This document shows positions 52,789-64,000 of a stretch of 64,000 bases of DNA, piece after piece. The stretch covers positions 37,558,354-37,622,353 of the forward strand of contig CM038044.1 of assembly GCA_021397845.1 (NCBI GenBank). Direction: 5' to 3'. This stretch comes from Areca catechu (lineage: Eukaryota; Streptophyta; Magnoliopsida; Arecales; Arecaceae). Each line of letters opens with the position of its first letter. Within the stretch, counting starts at the first letter, position 1. Made by a program: the position numbers and the translations under genes. The notes below the pieces were generated by a model that ran no database searches, was not told where the DNA came from, and saw nothing but the letters and a program-made list of their open reading frames with translations.

Positions 52789-54259
52789 CTAGGAGAATGG
52801 GTCAATGATACCTAACTCTCTTCTAATTAGACAGAACCTTTCTTCACTCAATGGTTTGGTAAACACATCAGCTAATTGATCATCTGTACACACAAATTCA
52901 AGAATAACATTAGAGTTTTGTACATAATCTCTTATGAAATGATGTCTTATTTCAATGTGTTTACTTCTTGAATGTTGCACAGGATTCTTAGTTAGATTGA
53001 TTGCACTAGTATTGTCACATCTTATGGGTGTCTTAGTTTAATGCCAAAATCTTCGAGTTGTTTGATCCAAAGGATTTGAGCACAACAGCTTCCAGCTGCT
53101 ATATATTCGGCTTCCACCGTAGATAGAGCAACTGAATTCTATTTCTTGCTACTCCAAGAGATCAAATTTACTCCAAGAAACTGATAGGTTCCATAGTACT
53201 TTTACGATCAAGTTTACACCCAGCAAAGTCAGCATCAAAATAAGCAATCAATTCAAATGAAGAATCTCTAGAGTACCACAAACCAATTTCAATTGTGCCA
53301 GATACATATCTAAGTATGCGTTTAACAACCAAAAGATGAGACTCTTTAGGATTAGACTGATATCTAGCACACATACAAACACTAAACATGATATCTGGCC
53401 TACTTGTAGTAAGATATAGCAATGAACCGATCATGCCACGATATAATTTTTGATCAATAGATTTACCTGATTCATCATTGTCAAGTCTACAAGTAGAGCT
53501 CATAGGGGTACCTAATGGCTTGGTGTTCTCCATCCCAAACTTCTTGAATATTTCTTTTGTGTACTTTGCTTGGTTGATAAAGATCCTCTCTTTAGTTTAC
53601 TTGATTTGGAGTCCGAGGAAAAAATTTAGTTCTCCTATCATGCTCATCTCGAACTCACCCTGCATCAACTTTGTAAATTCTTGACAAAGAAATTCATTAG
53701 TAGCACCAAATATTATATCATCTATATAGATTTGTACTACTAAGAGATCATCATTCTTTTCCTTCAAAAATAAAGTTTTGTCTACATTACCTCTAGCAAA
53801 ATCATTTTTGAGTAAGAAAGAACTTAAATGATCATACCAAGCTCTAGGAGCTTGTTTCAAACTATACAAAGCTTTATAAAGTTTGTAAACATGATTTGGA
53901 AATTCAGAATTTTCAAAACTAGGAGGTTGTTCAACATAAACCTCTTCTTCAATAAGACCATTTAAAAAGGCACTTTTAACATCTATTTGAAATAATTTAA
54001 AATTCATAAAGCAAGCAAAAGCCAACAATAGCTTAATTGCCTCAAGTCTAGCCACAGGAGCAAAGGTTTTATCAAAATCTATCCCTTCCTCCTGATTGTA
54101 TCCTTTGGTAATTAGTTTAGCCTTATTTCTAGTAACAACACCATTTTCATCAAGTTTATTTCGAAAAACCCATTTTGTGCCAATAATTGAAGTATTTGAA
54201 GGTCTATCTACTAATGTCCAAACATTGTTTCTTTTGAATTGGTTAAGTTCATCTTGCAT
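52789..54259 (-). pseudogene. pol: Element G reverse transcriptase and RNase H
   Basis: RT is open from 54259 to 53597: NNVWTLVDRPSN, GTKWVFRNKLDENG, FQIDVKSAFLNGLIEEEVYVEQPP, LYSLKQAPRAWYD and catalytic YIDD near 53720. After a stop and frame change, 53533-53168 carries the connection region (LYLTTSRPDIMFSVCMCARYQ) and the start of RNase H (YFDADFAGCKLDRKST). Further shifts separate the final part 52980-52789, ending ELGIIDPFS. Closely similar to F's block. Confidence 0.9.
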
Positions 54260-54268
54260 AGCATTTAT

Positions 54269-55507
54269 CTAATTACTATCACATTCAACTTCCTCAATAG
54301 TTTTAGGTTCAGTTTGAGAAACAAAAGCTAAATAATTACAGATATTTCTAAGGGATGATCGAGTACTTACACCTTTAGATGGATCACCAATAATTAGTTC
54401 TTTTAGGTGTCCATGAGCATACCTCCATTCTTTCGAAAGTGGATCAACTGTAGATATGTTTTCATCACCTTGTGCTTGATCTCCTTCAGTGTTTTGATCA
54501 TCTTCTTGTTCCTTGGTAGGCTCTTCATTGTTGTTTATACTTTCAGTTTTCTTGGTACCTGTTTCATCAGAAAGCACATCTTCTTTTCTCGAAGATTTCT
54601 GGTCAGATTCATCAAATACCACATGTATGGATTCCTCAACAACAAGTGTTCTTCTATTGAAGACCCTATATGCCTTACTAGATGTGGAGTAGCCTAGAAA
54701 GACTCCCTCATCTGATTTGGCATCAAATTTGCTCAAATTATCCTTACCATTGTTTAAAATGAAACAACGGCATCCAAAAATACGAAAATAACGAATTGAG
54801 GGTTTTCTACCCTTCCAAAGCTCATAAGGTGTTTTCTTTAAAATTGGTTGGATCAAAACTTGATTTAAAACATAGCATGCAGTATTTATTGCTTCCGCCT
54901 AAAAATATCTAGGTAAATCATTTTCACAAAGCATGGTGCGTGCCATTTCTTCAAGAGTTCTATTTTTCCTTTCTACCATCCCATTTTGTTGAGGTATTCT
55001 AGGTGCAGAAAAATTGTGATGAATACCATTTTCAATACAGAATTTATCAAAATCAGCATTTTCAAATTCAGTTCCATGATCACTTCTCAAAGATACGATT
55101 GAAATACCTTTTTCATTTGAAACTCATTTATGAAACCTAATGAATTCAGAAAACATTTCATCTTTATGTGCTAAAAACATGACCCATGTAAATCATGAGA
55201 AATCATCTACAATAACTAGACCATACTTCTTACCTCCCAAACTAGATGTTTTAGTTGGCCCAAAGAGGTCCATGTGAAGCAACTCTAAGGGTCTAGATGT
55301 AAAGATTACTCCTTTTGGTTTGAAAAAGGATTTGGTTTGTTTTCCAAGTTGACATGCACTGCAAATCTTGTCTTTTTCAAAACTGAGTTTAGGCAAATCC
55401 TTTATCAAATTCTTTTTGCTAAGTTTTGAAATCAAATGCATACTAGCATGTCCTAGTCTACGATGCCAAAGCCAACTAGTTTCATTGATCTTAGCTTCCA
55501 TTGCCAC
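54269..55507 (-). pseudogene. pol: Element G integrase
   Basis: Zinc-binding domain from 55507 (WLWHRRLGHASMH, ending CSACQLGKQ), catalytic Asp in LHMDLFGPT (near 55270), Asp in RSDHGTEFEN (near 55080) and Glu in NGMVERKNRT (near 54965). Stops near 55190 and 54899 interrupt it. The C-terminal part (KKTPYELWKGRKPSIRYFRIFGCRCF, VFNRRTLVVEESIHVVFDE) runs to an acidic linker that joins RT. The DDE residues are retained. Confidence 0.9.
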
Positions 55508-55513
55508 TAGGCA

Positions 55514-55876
55514 TTAACCATTTTGAATCGGAAGATCATCAAGATCAACCTTATAAATATTGCCATGCCTATGATCAATGAACTTGATGCCATTGCCATT
55601 TAAACTAGAGACAATGCACATAGAAGATTCAAAAATAACATTAAAATCCTTGTCGCAATACTGACTAATACTAAGCAAGTTATGTTTCAAACCATCAACA
55701 TATAAAACATTATCAATGTAAGAAGAGGGGGTGATATGGACTTTACCAATACCAATAATTTTGCCTTTTCCATTATCACCAAAAGTCACATTGCTATCAT
55801 TTTGATATTCGAGCGATGAGAACTGCTCCACATCTCCTATCATATGCCTTGAGCAACCGCTATCAAGGTACTACAT
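55514..55876 (-). pseudogene. pol: Element G protease
   Basis: The catalytic DSG is at about 55856-55864 in the context YLDSGCSRHMIGD, as in F. Open from 55843 to 55514, through VLYVDGLKHNLLSISQ and NGIKFIDHRHGNIYKVDLDDL, until a stop before the integrase. Confidence 0.82.
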
Positions 55877-56007
55877 TCTTTTCTTGTTGTTTGCAAGGCA
55901 TACCTTCAATAAAGATCAAGTGGAGGCTTTAGGTATCCAAGTCATCTTGGGTCCTTTTAGGTTAGTGGCATTGGTTTCTTTTGGAACCCGAACTTTCTTA
56001 ATATTAC

Positions 56008-57604
56008 TTAATCTTCTTTTGTTGCACATATAAGATCTATGCCCTTTTGTACCACATGCATAGCAAGTAATGGATGAAGATGCAGGCACAAAGAAATTTT
56101 TGAAAAATTTTGTTTCTTGTGAGTTCTAAACCCTAAACCAGCTCTATCAAAAATAGCTCTTTGATTGTTCAAAAGCAAATTTAATTTTCTAGAACTATAA
56201 GTAAATTTATCTACAAAAGGTTTTAATTTTTCAATTTCTTCCTTATATCTTTTATTTTTATTCAAAATTTCTTTGCTTTGTTTTGAAAGATTTTCATTTG
56301 AAACTGAAGAACTTTTCTTTTTCAAAACTTCTTTTCCTTTTCAAGAATTGAAATCTTATCATTTAATTTTCTATTTTGAAGAAGAAGGCATTCATTTTCA
56401 TTTGAAAGCTTATCATTTGTTTTGGCTAAATCCAAATTTTGCTTTTTCAAATCTTTATATTTTGACTTTAGTTTTTGAAATTCTATGACTAATTCATCAA
56501 AAACTTCATGAAGTTCATCAAAAGTAAATTCATTTTCTGTTTCAGAATGTACCTCATCATGATCTGCCATCAGACAGAAGTTTACCATCTCCTGTTGTTC
56601 TTCCTTAGAACTGGAGTCCTCATTGTCACTCCAGGTTGCCATCATGGCCTTCTTTTTTAACTTTCTTTTGTTTTTCTTGAGCAAGGGGCAGTCTACCTTA
56701 AAATGACCGGGTTTCTTGCATTCAAAACAAGTGGGCTGCTCCTTCCCCTTCTCCTTGTCTTTCTCTTTACTTGGCTCACCTTTCAGAGGTTTCTTCTTGA
56801 AGTTGAACCTTTTCTTCCTCATAAACCTTCTGAATTTTCTTGCCATTAGAGCCGTCTCATCTTCTTCATCATCTTCTTCGGAGTCATCACTTGATTCTTC
56901 TCGAGCAGTAGATTTGAAAGTGATTACTTTCTTCTTTTTATTGACTTCCACATTCTTTTGCTTGAGGGAGAGCTCACAGGTCATCAGTGAGCCCAACAGT
57001 TGTTCAAGTGGAAGAGTGTTGACATCCTTGGCTTCTTCAATAGCTGTTATTTTTGCATCCTAAGAAGCCGGTAGAGACCTAGGCTTCTCATACCATTAGA
57101 AACAATTTTTCTTAGGCTTCTCATACCATTCACAATATTTGTGAACCTAGTATACATCTCACTAATAGACTCAGTAGGTTCCATTTTAAACATTTCATAC
57201 ATATGAATAAGCATGTTAACCTTGATTGTTTTCACTTGGTGTGTACCCTTATGGGTAACCTCAAGTGTATCCCAAATCTCCTTGGCGGAGAGACAATTAG
57301 ATATTCTATTAAATTCACTTGGGTCAAGAGAGCAAAATAACAAGTTCATAGCCTTGGCATTAAGCTCTATTTGCTTAATGTCATTCTCATCCCAATCATC
57401 TTCTATCTTTGGAGTGAGAATGCTATTAATCAATATAGTAGGCTGATGAGGACCTTTTACAATTGTCCTCCACAAATTATAATTAATAGCTTGAATAAAA
57501 ATGCGCATGCGTATTTTCCAATACATGTAATTTGTGCCATTGAAAAGTGGGGGACGATTTGAAGCTTGACCTTCAACTACACCCATTCCTATTGGGGCTG
57601 CCAT
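56008..57604 (-). pseudogene. gag: Element G gag
   Basis: ATG at 57604, 57 bases after the 5' LTR. The capsid region (NYMYWKIRMRIFIQAINYNLW, LFCSLDPSEFNRISNC, VKTIKVNMLIHMYEMFKMEPTES) is open to 57047. A stop and frameshift follow, then 56996-56322 with knuckle 1 (CFECKKPGHFKVDC, about 56700-56740) and a long coiled coil, and 56325-56008 with knuckle 2 (CYACGTKGHRSYMC, about 56025-56070). Both knuckles keep CX2CX4HX4C. F has the same layout. Confidence 0.88.
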
Positions 57605-57646
57605 GATCTTTCACTCAAGATCCTTGGACCTACAAGAGAGTACCGG

Positions 57647-57660
57647 TGCTCTGATACCAC
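57647..57660 (-). other. Element G primer-binding site
   Basis: The minus strand reads GTGGTATCAGAGCA, an exact initiator tRNA-Met type site next to the 5' LTR. Confidence 0.92.
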
Positions 57661-57661
57661 T

Positions 57662-59147
57662 TGTTGCCCATAAATGGAGTCCAAGAGGGGGGGATGAATT
57701 AGGTCTTTTAAAATTTAAAGCAGTAATATGAAGGTCTAGTGGTGTTTGTGAGTAATAAATTCAATGCTCTAGATAAAATGCAGCGTAAAGCAGTAAATGA
57801 ATAGCAATAACCAAAGAGCAAAACAGAAAGAGGGCAAACACACACAAACACAAGGTTTATAGTGGTTCGGTGCAAACCTAGCACCTACGTCCACTCCCTA
57901 AGCCACCCTTGGGAATTTCACTATAATCCACTCAAGATTATAGCCGACTTGTTTTTCAAAAGGCTCACAAGTCAAAACCTATGTTGGTTTTGTCACCTAG
58001 GCTTACCAACAACCTTTGCACTTGTTTTATTGTCGGGCTCACAAGTTAACCCTAGTTGGTTTTGTCCCTTTGGCTTACCAACAAACCACAACAACCTTCT
58101 TTCAAGACACCCTTGAAAGCAAGGTCAAATCACAAAGTAAAATCAGATATACAATTTCAAAATAAGACAAACTCTCTTCAAGAGTAGAATGGAAGCTTTA
58201 AAGCTCAAGTTGATGCTTTGTCTTATCTCCTCCTTGGAATATCCCTCTAACTTCTCTTTTGAAATGATGTAAGGATGGGCTTGTAAGCTTTTTTAGGGAA
58301 TCAAACTTTAAAAGGCTCTTGATGTGAAGTTCTTGAGAGAATATTGGCTTTTTGGCTTTGAATGGACTTCAATACACTTCAATTTCTTTAGAATGAAGTT
58401 GGTGGATGTTAAATACAACAAGAAACTTCCAAAAAATGGTTTGTGACCATTGGAGCCTTGAATCTAGCCATTTGGAGCTTGAAAAGCAAGTTCTGCAAGT
58501 CAGAAAAATAGATCCGTTAGGGCTGTCAGGCTTCAAGTGTCGACACTTGGCTCACCAAGTGTCGACACTTGGCTGTCAGGTGTCGACACTTGATTTCTAG
58601 GTGTCGACACTTGAACTTTCAAGTATCGACACTTCATGCACAGGTGTCGACACTTGACACAAAAATCCTCAGATGGCAAAGTTCTGGATTTTCAAAAATC
58701 CCAGGCCTTGAGTCAACACTTGGAAACTTAAGTGTCGACACTTGAAATGTAGGTGTCGACACTTGAGTTCTAGGTGTCGACACTTGGCATGCCAAGGGTT
58801 TTTTTGCATGCCAAATGCTGAAGTGTCGATACTTGGCTTCCCTGGTGTCGACACTTGAGACTGAAAAATTCAGATTTAAATATAATTTGAGCCAAAAACA
58901 CAAATATTGATATTGAAATTTAAATGGAACATAAATAAATAACAATTGAACATGTAAAAGCACTTTTTTCATGAAGAGGATGTCCATAATTGCAAGAAAT
59001 GCTCCGTGCCACGGCGTGCCATGATACATAAGTTTTTGAGATTTTGAGGTGCTTTCTTCCTGAAAACTCATAGCTTGAAATACACGTTAGTATATAATAT
59101 GTACTCAATGTTTTGTTATTCATCAAAATCATTGGGTGGAGCCAACA
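57662..59147 (-). repeat. Element G 5' LTR
   Basis: 1486 bp; on the minus strand it runs from TGTTGGCTCC (59147) to GGGCAACA (57662). It contains the AAGTGTCGACACTT palindrome array (58530-58860) and a TATA-like GTATTTAAC (58408-58417) about 115 bp downstream of it. The adjacent ATATG (59148-59152) would be the right TSD; the left one is lost. Confidence 0.9.
58530..58860 (-). repeat. AAGTGTCGACACTT palindrome array in G LTR
   Basis: Twelve copies or near-copies in about 330 bp. Several are the perfect 14-bp palindrome AAGTGTCGACACTT, others read GGTGTCGACACTTG. Spacing is irregular (about 22-60 bp) and the intervening sequence is not repeated, unlike an ordinary minisatellite. Confidence 0.9.
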
Positions 59148-59335
59148 ATATGAAACCGCTGCTCGATATACGTAGACTTCTAGTGAGACCTTGGTTCTTT
59201 CGCTAGAGCTATTACATCATTATTGTGATAATTTATGGGGATGGCATCATATGACATCACTCCAAGCTCTGCAATAAACTTTTTATACCAAAAGGCTTCT
59301 TTTGCAGCTTCAGAGGTGGCGATGTTGATAGGGGA
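59148..59335 (-). pseudogene. RNase H fragment of an H-like copia element (H2)
   Basis: Diverged copy of 12530-12710 in element H (the shared order of TGAGACCTTGGTTCTTT, GGGGATGGCATCA and GGCTTCTTTTGCAGCTTCAGAGG leaves no doubt). It is cut on the left by G's LTR and on the right by D's LTR. Bases 59331-59335 (GATGT) precede D and are the expected TSD. Confidence 0.85.
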
Positions 59336-60630
59336 CGAATTTGATAAAATGGATGTATGGAGATGTGATCTACTTACCTAGAAACAACATACTAGCATTA
59401 GAGCTCCATTTACGGCCGGATTCATGGGTGAAAGGGATGAAGAATTTCGAGCTAGAAACTAGGTGAGCAGAAAATCTGACACCCTTGTGCAAGCTTCCTT
59501 TCAAAAAAATAAAAGAAAGGATCTAAGGGCATAGAAACCCTCAAACTAGGCTAAGTAACCTTTAATAACTTGAGATCTAAGGATCAAGAGGGTCTTTTCC
59601 GAACAATGAAGAGAAATCAAAGCTCAAGTGGAAGGAAAACACTCACTACTCAAAAATTGAAGGCTAGAGACAAGATCTACACTCCCTTCTTGGATTCACC
59701 ATTGGAGCTTGGATCCTTGGCATGGAGCCTTCATTTTCATCTTCAAATCACCAAGAAGAACCTGCAAAGAGTCAATGTAAGGTCAAAATTCAAAGAAATT
59801 AATGAAAAAAGGAAGGAATCAACAAGAGAAGTGAAGAGAGTTGCTGGAATTTTTGGGTAGCACTTCCTCTTCTTCTTGGACTACTTGGATTTTATATAGA
59901 AAAACTTGGAAATGGAACTATGGACATCCAAACTCAAAGCACTCACTCAAATTCAAGATCAAACTCAACACTCCAACTCAAACTTAAAGAAAACACTCAA
60001 AATTCTAGGAAGAACTCAAGAGAACTTGGTAAGATAGAAGAGAACTCAAACAAGGAAACTTTCATTCAACTCAAATCATTCATTGCTTTACAAGAGGAGG
60101 CCTTAGTCCTATTTATAGGCCAAGGGTAGCTATAATGGACATGAACAAGTTGGATTAAGAAGCCAACTAATTTAGATTTAATTGGTAACTAATTATATTG
60201 AGATCTTCTAGGTAACTAATCCTAACAATAGAAGAAACTAGAATCTCCATGTGACACCATCCTATTTCACTAAGTGTCCTCATCAAAAGCCTTCCATGTG
60301 TCTTCTAAGATTTAGTCATCAAATATGCTTCAAATTAGGTGAATCAAATCATAGGTTGGCCGGCCCAAATGGATTTCTTGGAATTTTGGAAAGAAAGATC
60401 TTCATTAGTTGAATTTCTTTGGGTTGCTTGTCTCAAATGGAAATGGTCTTGACTTGCTTCGTGCAATAGGGCTCTTCTTCTTAAATGGGTAGAACTAGGA
60501 GCCTTCAAGATGATTCATGAGGTTGGGCTTCATCTCCATAATTTTGAGTGGAACCTAAAAAAAATTGGACTAGCTACAAAACCAGAGATTGTTAACTTGC
60601 AACTTCTTCCTCTTGCCAATGTCCCCATTT
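59336..60630 (-). repeat. Element D 3' LTR
   Basis: Plus orientation TGATAGGGGAC to GTCCCCATTT. The right border is set by alignment with B (GTCCCCACCA followed by ATTCTC). The terminal CA appears mutated. A TATA-like CCTATAAATAGG on the minus strand is at 60108-60119. Short ORFs inside are not supported. Confidence 0.7.
60108..60119 (-). promoter_or_regulatory. Probable TATA box of D LTR
   Basis: CCTATAAATAGG on the minus strand, at the same relative place as the boxes in B and C. Confidence 0.55.
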
Positions 60631-61290
60631 ATTCTCTCCAGGTGAAAAAAAACTTGGCCCTGATGAGTATGGATCATTTTGGCTATGGTAGTATTCAAGT
60701 AGATCTGGATTGATCCTTTGTAGTTCTTCTTGAGTGATCCATGAATCTTCAGAATTAGGTCTACCTTGCCAATGGACCAATCTTTATTCCGGGTAGTGAC
60801 AATCTTGTCATCTATGACCCTTTCAATTCTCTCCCCACTTTGGTAGTATGGCTGGTGGATACTCTGGGGTTGGTTCACTCTTAAGGGATGGATCAGGTTC
60901 TAAGAACTCATTGGGAATCATTGTGGGCTTCTTGTATCCTACCAGATCTGAGATATTAAAAGTAGAGCTAATGCCAAAGTCAGAAGGTAGGTCCAGCATA
61001 TAAGCATTAGGTCATATTCTTTTTATTATTTTGAAAGGACCAGCACCACGGGCATGGAGTTTTTTCATAGTTCCCAGTGGAAACTATTCAGGTTTTAGCC
61101 TGATCATCACAAAGTCCCCTACTTGAAATTCTTTGGCCCTTCTATGAGAATCAACCATATGCTTGTAGCTCTCATTGCTTATTTGGATTTTCTTTCTAAC
61201 CTCTTTGTGCAAATCCCTAAGATGTTGTGCATATGATTCGACAGACTTATGCATGGATGACACCAAAGGACAAAACAAACTCAAATGATA
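60631..61290 (-). pseudogene. Element D integrase C-terminus and chromodomain
   Basis: From 61284: SYAQHLRDLHKEVRKKIQ and YKHMVDSHRRAKEF, then VGDFVMIRLKPE. A stop follows, and then the GPF-type module in broken frames to about 60930. The chromodomain lies at about 60650-60830 (RIERVIDDKIVTTRNK in one frame, MVHWQGRPNSEDSWITQEEL in another). The polypurine tract is GGAGAGAAT. The upstream hairpin of A, B and C is degenerate here. The catalytic core is absent. Confidence 0.82.
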
Positions 61291-61367
61291 CTAAAACAAA
61301 AGACAAGATCAAATGGGCCTTATTAACTAATGACTGAACTTTATTATTGGCTATGAAACAAAAACTC

Positions 61368-62621
61368 CTAATTTCCAATATTCCACTTAAAGGCTTCTAA
61401 GACTCTTGCACATATCTTCAGGTAAGTGGTAGTAAATCTTAATTTGGTTCCCAACATATGCCATAGAGTCTTAAGAAAGTAACTATTGAATATCACTGGA
61501 ACCAGATCAATGATATGGTGGGTGTTCCAGCTTGGTAGAATAGGAGAGTACATGTTACGTAGTGGTGAATCAGAAAGGTGGGTGTTCAAGGATGGTGGAT
61601 CAGGGACAGAGAAACGGTTAGGGAAAACATATTGAAGGTTTTTCAAAGGCTTCCCAACTTCTTGGAGCTGATCCGTAGAGGTTTGTTCTAGGTTTTCTCT
61701 GATGGTCAACATCCCATTAGGTGATCCTTCATTAATTTCTAGATTTAAATCTTCAACATTGATTAATTCCAGGTCCTTTATTATCTCCTCAAATTGTTCT
61801 TCATGGCTTTATCCCTGGACTTCATTTTCTTCCAATTGATTATTTTCGTTGTTGATTTCTTTAGGCTGGGTAATTATTTTATCTTTAAGCAATTATTCTT
61901 GTTCATACTCATCCACTAAGTCAGACCCAGCTTCATAGACTTCTTCCTTAAATTCTTCAACGGGTTTAGGATCTTCTCTTTTTAGCTCTCTTTTTGGACA
62001 AGATTTTGATTCCACTTCATCTTTAAATTCTTCAATAGGTTTAGGATATTTTTTCTTTAATTCTTCCATGGGTTTAGTCTCTTCTTCATCTCCCTCATAC
62101 TTATTGAATTCAGCAATATATTTAAACACAGTTTTATCATCTTGCCTTAATTTGTACCATTGGGTTGGAAGATTTTGCTTATAAGATTTGCCTAGGTACT
62201 TTTCCCTTAGCTTACTCTTCATATCTCTCCAAGTAATTATTTTATCCCCACTATAATAACTTTTATGCTCAACATATCCCTAATATGACTTAGCATGTCG
62301 GATTAGCTTTAATTTGACAAATTGATACTTCCTTTCTTTCGACATTTCATCAAATTCAAAGTACTGATCCATTTTCTTCTCCCAATTGATATACACCTTA
62401 GGATTTCCATCAAAAGTGGGTGCATAGGGTTGATTGCTCCTAAAGACTCTCTCCTCTTGATCTACAAAGCCTTGAAAGGGGTATCTAAGTTTATACTCAG
62501 GGGTGAGATCATGACAATGGACTCTTGGATCAATAGGAGGTGATTTAGGATTAGTATGGGTCAAGTGATCTTTTTCGATGTTCTCAATTTGGTTATTCAT
62601 TTTCCCTAACTCTTTGTTCAT
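61368..62621 (-). pseudogene. gag: Element D gag with acidic and YFW boxes
   Basis: From 62621: an N-terminal helical stretch (MNKELGKMNNQIENIEK), then the start of a capsid domain (VYINWEKKMDQYFEFDEM). A stop at 62280 is followed by 62222-61893 with further capsid residues (YKQNLPTQWYKLRQDDKTVFKYIAEF), which pass into Glu/Pro/Lys-rich repeats of the form KPxEEFKxEV and the acidic box SDLVDEYEQE (about 61893-61930). A broken stretch leads to 61712-61368 with SYFLKTLWHMLG at 61449-61481. Order and boxes match C. Confidence 0.75.
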
Positions 62622-64000
62622 TGATCCTAATTATTTAGTTAGGGTATCAAATTTTTCACTCAGGGTCCTCATAAAGAATTCAAGATTGGGATCCATGGGT
62701 AAACTAGACTGAGGGTGGGACTTTGGTATAGACCTTTATAGGACACAGTACACGGATAAGAAATATAAGGGACAAGCAAAATCTAATTCTAGGGTTCCTA
62801 GACCTAGAGTTCAATAATACAAGACTTAACTAGGCACTACTTAAGAATGTAATTATCCTATCCACTGGCCAGGTAAGAGGTGGGGTTGTGGGAGGCTCCC
62901 CTCACTTTCATGAGGTCCTAATTAAAAACTGCAAGTCTGCTTAAGGCATTTGCCATTTGACCTCTAGCCTTAGACACCAATTTCAAGGAATAAGTACAAA
63001 CTCAAATAATGCTTTGTCTTACCTTGCACTTGAACCCGACTCGTGGGTGTCCCTAGTTTAGGTTCCTACTTGATTTTACTTAGGATTTAGGTCAATGCAA
63101 ATATGGATGATTGTTTTGGGAAAAGGAAAGGTAATGACCTCCTTCCCTTATGTAATATTGAATGCCCTTAGGACATTTTAAAAATGGATGCAAACAATTT
63201 CAGCAAAATAATGATCACAATCAACTATACCTAGCACAAATGAATGAATTTTTAACCCAATTTTGAAATTTCAAATAATGCAAATTTAAATTGGGTAATT
63301 CAAATCTTGAAGTCTAAATCACAGTAACCAAATTTAAAACTTTAAATTTCAAAATTTGATTAGAAAATTCATCCTTGGAAGTAAAGTAGTTAAAATGTAA
63401 ATTCTAGCTTCCAACTAACCTCCAGCTAACCTGAATTTGAAAATTCAAAATTTTTAATTTTTAAATCCAAAAGATTTGAAATAAAACTAACTTAGTTTGC
63501 TCTCAGATATGGAATCTCAGACTTTAAATTTTGACTTCAAACTAATTCAAATTTTGGTTGATAAGGTAGTTTGAAAACAGTTGCTAGAAGATTCCAGCAG
63601 TTTAGCTAACTCTTAACAACCTAAATTCAAATTTAGAATTATGAGCTATAAACCTCTCTAAAATTCAAAATTATAGTGGAAAATAAAAAAACTCAAGGTC
63701 TAGATCTCATATATAAAATTAAAAAATTAAAAAATATATATTTTTATATTTTTTAAAAAATTAAATGAAATGGAAGGCAGAAACATAATTCTGGGCAAAA
63801 CTTCAGAAATGACCTAAGAACTTATATTTTTAAATCCAAAAATCAAGGAAAATATTTTTTTGAGTTTTATATTTAAAATCCTAACACAATAAGGTACTAG
63901 AAAAGTATTTGTTTGGATTTTTTTGATCAATATAAAAAATAAAATAAATCATAGAAACTTGGAAGATAGTGAGACAGAATTTCCAGCAGCTTGCAAAGCT
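62622..64000 (-). other. Element D leader
   Basis: AT-rich, with GGCCAGGTAAGAGG near 62870 and other blocks recalling the leaders of A-C, then very AT-rich sequence to the window end. No gene seen. The primer site is not reached. Confidence 0.5.

Larger units (their letters stand above)
50566..59147 (-). mobile_element. Element G: Sirevirus-like copia lacking its 3' LTR
   Basis: Minus strand: 5' LTR 57662-59147, exact primer site, gag, PR-IN-RT-RH and a truncated post-pol ORF, then an abrupt end against element H's LTR. It is colinear with F, and the LTR start is homologous (TGTTGGCTCCACCC against TGTTGACCCCATAA), but the LTR palindromes have a different sequence. Coding regions have few frameshifts and several stops. 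The right end borders an H-like RNase H fragment, the left end an H LTR, so a deletion removed its 3' end. Confidence 0.88.
59336..64000 (-). mobile_element. Element D: chromodomain gypsy derivative, incomplete at window end
   Basis: Minus strand. 3' LTR 59336-60630, chromodomain and integrase C-terminus, YFW and acidic boxes, truncated capsid-type gag, and a leader running off the window. The 5' LTR is beyond 64000. Same reduced plan as A, B and C, with the most diverged sequence. Confidence 0.82.

Noticed and set aside
58530..58860. CRISPR-like array of short repeats with spacers
   Set aside because: The repeats are only 14 bp and palindromic, the spacers are irregular, the DNA is a plant LTR and there are no cas genes.
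59570..60129. Short ORFs downstream of the H2 fragment
   Set aside because: They lie in element D's LTR, have no similarity to known proteins that I recognise, and are biased by A-rich composition.

Overview
This window is plant nuclear DNA made entirely of LTR retrotransposons inserted into one another. I see no host gene, rRNA, tRNA or CRISPR array. The lineages present are Ty1/copia Sirevirus-like elements with a post-pol ORF, a Ty3/gypsy Tat-lineage element with two RNase H domains, and chromodomain-bearing gypsy derivatives. Together they point to a repeat-rich angiosperm chromosome, plausibly a monocot, but I cannot name the species.

Layout. The scaffold is an old minus-strand copia element, called H here, running from before base 1 to about 50565. 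Its gag is near 48.6 kb, its RNase H ends at 12373, and part of its 3' LTR lies at 1-640 and 12011-12358. Three elements interrupt it. F (641-12010, +) is a Sirevirus-like copia in H's 3' LTR. C (12846-26290, -) is a chromodomain gypsy derivative in the RT/RNase H region, with target-site duplication (TSD) ATATC. E (27266-46206, +) is a Tat-lineage gypsy at the N-terminal side of RT, with TSD GGTAC. C's 3' LTR is interrupted by A (14508-21420, +, TSD AAGAC). E's gag is interrupted by B (30004-36254, -). To the right lie G (about 50566-59147, -), a Sirevirus-like element without its 3' LTR, then an 188-bp RNase H fragment of an H-like copia (H2), then D (59336 to beyond 64000, -).

Most unusual content. 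(1) A, B, C and D share a reduced plan: a gag-like N-terminal part, an acidic VDEYE box, an unrecognised box of the form YFWxTLWHLLG, then only the integrase C-terminus plus chromodomain. Protease, RT, RNase H and most of the integrase core are absent. B has nearly identical LTRs although it could not move itself, so these look like non-autonomous elements mobilised in trans. (2) A is an LTR that contains a circularly permuted copy of its own element, opened at one gag position, as if a one-LTR circle had inserted. (3) A's LTR has swallowed two copies of its own primer-binding site. (4) Both Sirevirus-like elements carry arrays of short GTCGAC-centred palindromes upstream of the probable LTR TATA box and again between pol and the post-pol ORF. 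The motif differs between the two elements but the layout is the same. (5) F has eight copies of a motif resembling the initiator-tRNA 3' end just before its polypurine tract.

E keeps gag-pol in one frame with six nonsense codons, a 120-bp tandem array and a three-exon antisense gene before its 3' LTR. Insertion order by nesting: H is oldest; F, C and E came later; A and B later still.
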